From contig CALABJ010000029.1 of assembly GCA_937885645.1 (NCBI GenBank), forward strand, positions 57,938 to 121,937: a DNA stretch of 64,000 bases, read 5' to 3'. The stretch's first letter is position 1, and every line of letters starts with the position of its first letter. The stretch is from RGIG4097 sp937885645 (lineage in GTDB: Bacteria; Bacillota; Clostridia; Christensenellales; CAG-917). The notes below the pieces were generated by a model. That model made no database searches. It was not told the DNA's origin and worked only from the letters and a program-made list of their open reading frames with translations. Shown piece by piece: positions 58,456 to 64,000 of the stretch. The position numbers and the translations under genes were made by a program.

Positions 58456-60156
58456 TTATGCTTCCACCAAGGTGTCTGCTGCCACTTCTTCCTTTTCTGC
58501 GTCTTCTTTTGCAAGTTGTTCACGCTTCTTTTCGATGTGTGAGTTGATGACACCGATTGCGAAGATCATGACCATTGACACTGCGCCGAAGATGTAGAGG
58601 AGGTTGCGGAGGGACATAAGTCCACAGATTGTGACAAGCAAGTTGCCTGATTCAAGCCAGCTCATATATTGATAGCCAAGGTAGCCCAGTTGGATGCCTT
58701 GGGGGATCAATGTGATTGCGATTGAACCGCTGTCTGTCACGTAGAGGTGGAGATAGAGTTTTTGTCCGCCTGTTGCTTCAACGATAACCTTGTTGGTGAG
58801 GCCTTCATTGAGGAGATCTTCAATGTTGTCCCCTTGGCTTGAAAGGATGCCGTTGATTGCGTTTGAGATGAGGGGGTTGTCGCCAAGGAGTGAGCCAAGG
58901 TCAAGTTCTGCGATTGCCATGGGATCACCAAGCATATCAAGGACGCACCAGTTGATGATTGTGTCAACGTGGCCTGTATCATAGACGTAGTAATAATTGC
59001 CGTCGCTTGCCTTGAACAGTTCAAGGCTTCTGCCGTCTGGGTCAAAGGTGCTTTCATAGTCTGCGCCCTTTGCGTCCTTATATTCCTCAAGAATTTCAGG
59101 CATATACATATAGCTCATAAATCCGTCGTAGTCGATGATGGTCTTGCCGTCATCTGCATAGACGGGTTGAGTGTAGGTGTAGCTGTCGTTGAGGATGAGG
59201 CGGATGACCACGGGGATTGTCATACGGTTGGACGTTGCGTATCCAAGGCCTGCGTCATCGTTGAAGGGGAGATAGCCGTCCATATCCATTGCGCCGTAGT
59301 TCTTGCCGAAGATCCAGCTCATCTTTTCGTTGCCTGAGGTGAACAGTGCGCCGAGGCCGTTTGTCTTGACGCCTTCCGCACAGAGTTTTGCGTAGGTTTC
59401 TGAATATTCATCAACAAGTGCAAGGCACAGTGCCTTTCTGTCAACTGAGTTCTTGAGAGCATAGTCATAGTCCATCAAGATATAGTTGTTGTAGATGAAG
59501 TCGTAGAGTTCTCTGTCAAGGTCGGTGTAGTAGTTTTCGTCTGCAACCCAGTATTCATAGAATGCTTGGTTGGTGGTGAGGCCTTCTTCGGTTGCGTATG
59601 CCTTGAAGTCTTCATCACTCTTGTAGAGGGCTGCATTTTCCTTCACAAGCTCATCTGCAATCAGTTCTTGATAAGCAAGTGTTCCGTCATAGTTGCCGTT
59701 GACAAGGTTCAAGCGGACAAAGTGACGGGTGTAGCCCTTGATGACTTCTGCTTGGGCGACACCATTGTTGTACACGTCTTCGACGTAAAGGGTGTTTGAG
59801 GTTGCTTTTGCGATGACGTCAGGAAGGACAACGTCAAATGCAAGACCAAATACTGATGTGAGGACCACACAGCAGATGAGCAAGGATGCTGTTCTGCGCA
59901 TTGCGTTGTGTTTGCTTCCCTTTCTGTTGACGATGAGGGCCACGATTGCAAAGATGAGGAGGAAGAGTCCTGCCACGATTGCGCCAACGTAGGGCCAGAA
60001 TGAATAGAAGTCTGCGCCTTCTGCAGTCTTCATACAGATGAGGAATGCAAGAGCGACTATGACGGGGAATGTGAGGATATAGCACAGTGCTTTCACAAAA
60101 CCAAGGCCAACAAAGTGTTTTTGCTTCTTTTGAGCGGGTTTCTTAGTCTTTGCCAT
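58456..60156 (-). CDS. Large membrane protein B (unknown function)
   Basis: A 566-residue membrane protein that I do not recognise. A basic lysine-rich N terminus is followed by three helices (residues 20-42, 55-78, 88-108), an outer domain of about 380 residues rich in Tyr and Asp, one helix near 510-532 and a charged tail. The layout is the same as that of the partner gene at 60159. It starts two bases after that gene with a GGAGG site, so the two likely form a complex. Possible roles are adhesion, envelope assembly or sensing; none is supported by a motif. Confidence 0.75.
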   Translation of the reverse strand: MAKTKKPAQKKQKHFVGLGFVKALCYILTFPVIVALAFLICMKTAEGADFYSFWPYVGAIVAGLFLLIFAIVALIVNRKGSKHNAMRRTASLLICCVVLTSVFGLAFDVVLPDVIAKATSNTLYVEDVYNNGVAQAEVIKGYTRHFVRLNLVNGNYDGTLAYQELIADELVKENAALYKSDEDFKAYATEEGLTTNQAFYEYWVADENYYTDLDRELYDFIYNNYILMDYDYALKNSVDRKALCLALVDEYSETYAKLCAEGVKTNGLGALFTSGNEKMSWIFGKNYGAMDMDGYLPFNDDAGLGYATSNRMTIPVVIRLILNDSYTYTQPVYADDGKTIIDYDGFMSYMYMPEILEEYKDAKGADYESTFDPDGRSLELFKASDGNYYYVYDTGHVDTIINWCVLDMLGDPMAIAELDLGSLLGDNPLISNAINGILSSQGDNIEDLLNEGLTNKVIVEATGGQKLYLHLYVTDSGSIAITLIPQGIQLGYLGYQYMSWLESGNLLVTICGLMSLRNLLYIFGAVSMVMIFAIGVINSHIEKKREQLAKEDAEKEEVAADTLVEA

Positions 60157-60158
60157 AA

Positions 60159-62246
60159 TTATGCCACCTCCTCGTTATTTTCTGCAACATTTCCGGCTTT
60201 CTTGCCCTTCTTGCCTTTTTTCTTGTTGGGATCAATTTGACCGGTTGCCCAGAGGATTTCTCTGTCTGCTGCGATATAGCTCATCATTGTGAAGAAGAGT
60301 GCGAGGCCTGCAAAGGTCATAAGCATATCTCTTACGATGAGGAGTGAATAGAGTGTAGGTTGATATGAGAGGTCTGTTTGAAGTTGTCTTACTGCGGTGA
60401 GGTTTTGGAGGCCAAATGCTGCACCGTAGTTGCCACTGCCAAGTGAACTGCCGATGAGTCTGCTTCCGCAGAGATAACCGTGGAGACCGCCTTCATATTC
60501 TGCTCTCTTATATTTTGCATATGCTGCTTGATATTCCATGATTGCCCAATCAGTGTCGTCTGCGGGGTCAAGGGATTCATCAACGTAGAAATCGTATTCA
60601 GGAGCAAGGACGGGTGAGGTGTACCAGTAGAGGTTTTCAAGAAGACCTGCAAGCATGTTTTCAAGACCTGCAACACTGTCGTCTTCTGCCTTTGCTTCAA
60701 GACCGATCATGGTGATGATTTCTGCAAGCATACCGTTTGAAATGCCAAGGGTTGAGATGAGCTTCTTCACTGTTGCCACTGAGAAGTTTTCATCAAGGTC
60801 GATTGCAACGTCTGCTGCACCATCGGGAAGGTTTTGGAGCACGATTTGCAAGTTGCCGCTCCACTTGATTGCCAACTTGATGTTGACAAGGTCAGCAAGT
60901 TCTGCTGAGAGGTATGCGATGGTTTCAGGCATACTGCCAAGGACCATACCAAGGATTTGTCCAACTGAGAATGAAAGTCCGCCAAGCAAGCTTTCAACTG
61001 TAGGAAGAAGTGATTGGAGAAGTTTTGCACTGCCAAGAGCACCACCAAGTTCATTGAGAACACGGTTGAGTTCATCAACGGTTAATGAATAGCTTGCTGC
61101 CATTGCATTTTCTCTTTCCCAAAGGAATTTATCTTCTTCAGTTGCGTCTGCACCGGTGTAGTAGTCCTTACGGCGTGCTGCTGCGCCTGTTTCGATTTCT
61201 GCTCGGAAGTCTGCTTCGTTGGTCTTGCCGGTGAGGGCGAAGAGTTCCTTCATTTCTTCTTGTGCTTCATAGTAGTCTTCGAGGATGTTGAGTGCAACTT
61301 CAAGGCTGTAGATATATCCGTCTGCCAGCATACCGTTCTTGTTGTAATATGCTTCGCCGTAAACGCCTTCACTCTTTTCGTAAACTACCTTGTCGCCGTC
61401 ATACCAAACGTAGCATTCCACGTTTTCTTCTGCATCGGGAGAAACGGCTTGTGTGTAGTGCACTGAATAGAAGTTGCCGAAGACTTCCACAGGATTTTCA
61501 CCATACATATCTTCCAAAATCAGTGATTCTGCCCAAATCTTGTTGAAATCGCCGGGTTTTGCGTTTTCATCAGTGGGGATTCTGATGAGGATGTGGTCGT
61601 ATTCATCAACAGTGCCGTCTGCATTGTAGTCATAACCGAAATCATCATAGTAGAGGGCTTCGTTGGTGAAGTTGGCTGCGTTGCCACCCTTAAAACCACC
61701 ATACATAGGCAAATTGTACACTCTCAAATATTGCTCTACGTTGTTGATCAGAGTGCTTGAGTACGAGGTTTTCATTGAAAGGCCGCCGTTGCCTGCGCCA
61801 CTGGTGTGGGTGCGATAGTAGGACAATTGATTTGTGTAGTCCTTGACCACCACGCCTTCGGGGGCTTCTGCTGCCAATGTTTCAAGCTTTGCGGTGTAGA
61901 TTGCATCGATTGCAAACATAGGCACAAGCATAACCACAAGCATAACTGCCACAACGATCATTGCTCTTGTACGTCTGTTTTTGACTGCGAATCTGCAAAT
62001 GATTTGAACAAGACCGATGATCACCCAAACTGCCAAAGCAATCCAGATTGCGTACATTGCAGGTGCGCTGAGCATTGACTTAATTGAAGTAAACAAACCT
62101 TCGCCATAGTCACCCATGAAGGGGTTGTGTCCATAGACTTGCATGACGAGGGTGAATACTGCAAGAAAGAAAATGGGCAAGCCCAAGCAATAGTAAATGA
62201 CTTTCAACATACGGAAAAGTCTTGCTTTCTTTACTCTTTGCTCCAT
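60159..62246 (-). CDS. Large membrane protein A with a calcium-loop-like motif (unknown function)
   Basis: A 695-residue membrane protein. Three helices lie in residues 12-115, then an outer domain of about 500 residues, one helix near 645-665 and a lysine-rich tail. Within the outer domain, DYNADGTVDEYDH (near residue 210) matches an EF-hand or dockerin-type calcium loop. It shares the N-terminal and C-terminal layout of the gene at 58456 and is co-transcribed with it. AGGAG precedes the ATG. A promoter (TTGAAA, 17, TATAAT) lies at 62331-62359. Confidence 0.75.
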   Translation of the reverse strand: MEQRVKKARLFRMLKVIYYCLGLPIFFLAVFTLVMQVYGHNPFMGDYGEGLFTSIKSMLSAPAMYAIWIALAVWVIIGLVQIICRFAVKNRRTRAMIVVAVMLVVMLVPMFAIDAIYTAKLETLAAEAPEGVVVKDYTNQLSYYRTHTSGAGNGGLSMKTSYSSTLINNVEQYLRVYNLPMYGGFKGGNAANFTNEALYYDDFGYDYNADGTVDEYDHILIRIPTDENAKPGDFNKIWAESLILEDMYGENPVEVFGNFYSVHYTQAVSPDAEENVECYVWYDGDKVVYEKSEGVYGEAYYNKNGMLADGYIYSLEVALNILEDYYEAQEEMKELFALTGKTNEADFRAEIETGAAARRKDYYTGADATEEDKFLWERENAMAASYSLTVDELNRVLNELGGALGSAKLLQSLLPTVESLLGGLSFSVGQILGMVLGSMPETIAYLSAELADLVNIKLAIKWSGNLQIVLQNLPDGAADVAIDLDENFSVATVKKLISTLGISNGMLAEIITMIGLEAKAEDDSVAGLENMLAGLLENLYWYTSPVLAPEYDFYVDESLDPADDTDWAIMEYQAAYAKYKRAEYEGGLHGYLCGSRLIGSSLGSGNYGAAFGLQNLTAVRQLQTDLSYQPTLYSLLIVRDMLMTFAGLALFFTMMSYIAADREILWATGQIDPNKKKGKKGKKAGNVAENNEEVA

Positions 62247-62330
62247 AATATTCTCCTTTTCTTATCAAGTGTGGGGCATAGCACGCTACACCCGCACGGC
62301 TTTAATGATACAAAAATAATTGTCTCATTG

Positions 62331-62359
62331 ATTATATCACACGCGTTTTAACATTTCAA
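62331..62359 (-). promoter_or_regulatory. Promoter of the two large membrane proteins
   Basis: TTGAAA (62354-62359), 17 bases and TATAAT (62331-62336) on the minus strand. Confidence 0.75.
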
Positions 62360-62441
62360 TAGACAATTTAATGTTTTTTAACAATACCCTATTTTGTGCA
62401 AGATAATCGACAAAAACCACAAAAAGGCTAAATAAGTTGTA

Positions 62442-62469
62442 TTGCAATTCGGTTTGAAAGTGCTATAAT
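62442..62469 (+). promoter_or_regulatory. Promoter of gdhA
   Basis: TTGCAA (62442-62447), 16 bases and TATAAT (62464-62469), with a leader of about 37 nt to the ATG. The divergent gap between the large membrane proteins and gdhA holds only this and the promoter at 62331. Confidence 0.75.
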
Positions 62470-62512
62470 ATTCCTATACACATCGCATCAAGCGACTGAT
62501 TTGGGAGGAATT

Positions 62513-63859
62513 ATGTCTTATATTTCAGAAGTCATCGAGCAAACCAAGCTGAGAAACCCCGGTCAACCTCAATTTATGCAAACCGTTGAAGAGGTCCTGG
62601 GCTCAATCGCACCCGCAGTTGAACAAAACGAAAAGAAATTGCGCAAAAACGTAATTTTGGAACGTCTTGTTGAACCCGACCGTCAAATCATCTTCCGCGT
62701 TCCTTGGATGGATGACAACGGCAACTACCACGTCAACACCGGCTATCGCGTTCAATTCAACAACGCAATCGGACCTTACAAGGGTGGCCTCCGCTTCCAA
62801 AAGGACGTCAACCTTGACACAATGAAGTTCCTTGCATTTGAACAAACCTTCAAAAACAGCCTCACTTCCCTTCCTATGGGCGGCGGCAAGGGCGGCAGTG
62901 ACTTCGACCCCACCGGCAAGAGCGACGATGAAATCATGCGTTTCTGCCAAAGCTTTATGAATGAACTCTATCGTCATATCGGCCCCAATATGGACGTCCC
63001 CGCAGGCGATATGGGCGTTGGCGGAAGAGAAATCGGCTATCTCTTCGGTCAATACAAGAAGATCGTCGGCGACTATGAAAACGGCGTCTTGACAGGCAAA
63101 GGCCTCTCCTACGGCGGAAGCCTTATCCGCCCCGAAGCAACTGGCTTTGGCGCAACCTACTTCCTTGATGAAGTGCTCAAACACGAAGGTCAAACCATTG
63201 AAGGAAAGACATTCTGTCTTTCAGGTTTCGGCAACGTGGCATGGGGCGCATCAAAGAAGATTGATGAACTGGGTGGCAAGGTTGTCACACTGTCAGGCCC
63301 TGACGGATTCATCTATGACCCTGATGGCGTCACCGGTGAAAAGATTGACTACCTCCTTGAAATGCGCGCATCCAACCGCAACAGAGTCCAAGACTACTCA
63401 GACAAATTCGGTTGCGACTTCGTGGCAGGCAAGAAGCCTTGGGGCAACGTCAAAGCAGACATCTATATGCCCTGCGCACGTCAAAATGAAATCCTTCTTG
63501 AAGACGCAAAAGCAATGGTTGCACTGGGCGTGCCCATCCTCAACGAAGTTTCAAATATGCCCACCACCAACGAAGCACTTGCATACCTCCAAGCACACGG
63601 CGTCCTCGTCACTCCTTCAAAGGCAGTCAACGCAGGCGGTGTTGCAACAAGCGGTCTTGAAATGAGCCAAAACAGTGAAAGACTTTCATGGCAAGCAGAA
63701 GAAGTTGATAGACAACTGAAAAACATCATGAAAGGCATCCACAATCAAATCTGTGATGCACTTGACACCTATGGTCTCCCCTACAATCCTGTTGCAGGCG
63801 CAAATCTTGCAGGCTTCAAGAAAGTTGCAGACGCAATGCTGGCACAAGGCATCTATTAA
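62513..63859 (+). CDS. gdhA: Glutamate dehydrogenase, hexameric
   Basis: A 448-residue hexameric enzyme that interconverts glutamate and 2-oxoglutarate plus ammonia. The catalytic K126 in PMGGGKGGSD, K90 in PYKGG and the cofactor loop GFGNVAWG are intact. The first residues and lengths are those of NADP-type or dual hexameric enzymes of Clostridia; the coenzyme cannot be fixed by eye. I use the ATG at 62513 after GGGAGG; an upstream in-frame TTG overlaps that ribosome site. It is a single-gene unit with a strong terminator. Confidence 0.96.
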   Translation: MSYISEVIEQTKLRNPGQPQFMQTVEEVLGSIAPAVEQNEKKLRKNVILERLVEPDRQIIFRVPWMDDNGNYHVNTGYRVQFNNAIGPYKGGLRFQKDVNLDTMKFLAFEQTFKNSLTSLPMGGGKGGSDFDPTGKSDDEIMRFCQSFMNELYRHIGPNMDVPAGDMGVGGREIGYLFGQYKKIVGDYENGVLTGKGLSYGGSLIRPEATGFGATYFLDEVLKHEGQTIEGKTFCLSGFGNVAWGASKKIDELGGKVVTLSGPDGFIYDPDGVTGEKIDYLLEMRASNRNRVQDYSDKFGCDFVAGKKPWGNVKADIYMPCARQNEILLEDAKAMVALGVPILNEVSNMPTTNEALAYLQAHGVLVTPSKAVNAGGVATSGLEMSQNSERLSWQAEEVDRQLKNIMKGIHNQICDALDTYGLPYNPVAGANLAGFKKVADAMLAQGIY

Positions 63860-63886
63860 TCGGCAATCTAACCCACTCAATCAAGC

Positions 63887-63919
63887 AAAACGGCACTCAA
63901 CGCAGTGCCGTTTTTTTTT
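63887..63919 (+). terminator. Terminator after gdhA
   Basis: AAACGGCACT, short loop, AGTGCCGTTTTTTTTT. After it the last 80 bases of the window show no gene. Confidence 0.88.
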
Positions 63920-64000
63920 GTTGGTTAAGTGCATAATCCCGCCAGAGAATATGTCCCCCTTCCTCACGTGTTTCCCCCATTTGCCATTCGGCAAAGCCCT

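Noticed and set aside
1..64000. CRISPR arrays, rRNA genes, transposases, integrases
   Set aside because: None was found by eye. The only repeats of note are the 88-nt pair and the promoter and terminator copies described.

Overview
The window looks like a chromosomal segment of a strictly anaerobic, fermentative Firmicute of the clostridial type, most likely an uncultured gut lineage. The basis is Clostridia-style RpoB and RpoC, RqcP, AdhE with Rex, two [FeFe]-hydrogenase-fold proteins, an oxygen-independent class III ribonucleotide reductase, an acyl-CoA dehydrogenase/Etf module, and strong A/G-rich ribosome binding sites with consensus sigma-A promoters. The species cannot be named from this sequence. 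Most genes lie on the minus strand.

Layout. 1-10.7 kb: the end of a RecD2 helicase, then rpoB-rpoC-metK. 10.7-15 kb: rqcP, a family of three repeat-containing six-helix membrane proteins with duplicated promoters, and a fused IspD-IspF enzyme. 15-31.5 kb: two alpha/beta hydrolases, a CoA-transferase, a Liv-type ABC importer and a short-chain acyl-CoA operon (PhaJ-type hydratase, acyl-CoA dehydrogenase, EtfB, EtfA, thiolase, FabG-type reductase, KAS III-like protein) facing a TetR regulator with palindromic operator candidates between them. 31.8-33.5 kb: a GPH-family sugar symporter. 33.7-43.8 kb: two [2Fe-2S] ferredoxins, a PAS-containing sensory [FeFe] hydrogenase, a SpoIIE-type phosphatase, a second hydrogenase-like protein, an APH-type kinase, AdhE, Rex and a LysR regulator. 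43.9-47.3 kb: an accessory segment with an 88-nt structured repeat in two copies, an AT-rich RloA/RloB ATPase-TOPRIM pair, a helicase remnant, tRNA-Arg(CCT) and a decayed tRNA-like sequence. 47.4-52.7 kb: NrdD with a fused redoxin domain, a TrxB homologue without NADPH motifs, a DnaQ-like exonuclease and NrdG. 52.8-62.3 kb: an ECF sigma/RsgI-like anti-sigma pair, YitT, PyrE, two lipoprotein or membrane-anchored proteins with copied promoters, and two large membrane proteins of unknown function. 62.5-63.9 kb: glutamate dehydrogenase.

How the genes fit together. The acyl-CoA operon has the enzymes to turn two acetyl-CoA into butyryl-CoA through (R)-3-hydroxybutyryl-CoA, a route that needs neither a classical Hbd nor a crotonase, with a CoA-transferase nearby to release the acid. 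Rex and AdhE handle NADH/ethanol balance, and the neighbouring hydrogenase-phosphatase set looks like an H2 or redox sensing unit. The ribonucleotide reductase cluster appears to carry its own electron delivery chain, possibly ferredoxin-linked. The RloAB pair is a candidate phage-defence cassette beside a tRNA gene.

The observations I rate highest are the NrdD-redoxin/TrxB cluster, the (R)-specific acyl-CoA operon joined to a Liv importer whose LivG has a 240-residue N-terminal extension, the hydrogenase-phosphatase sensory cluster, the RloAB island, and the three-gene repeat membrane family. All functional statements come from reading motifs by eye; no database search was run.
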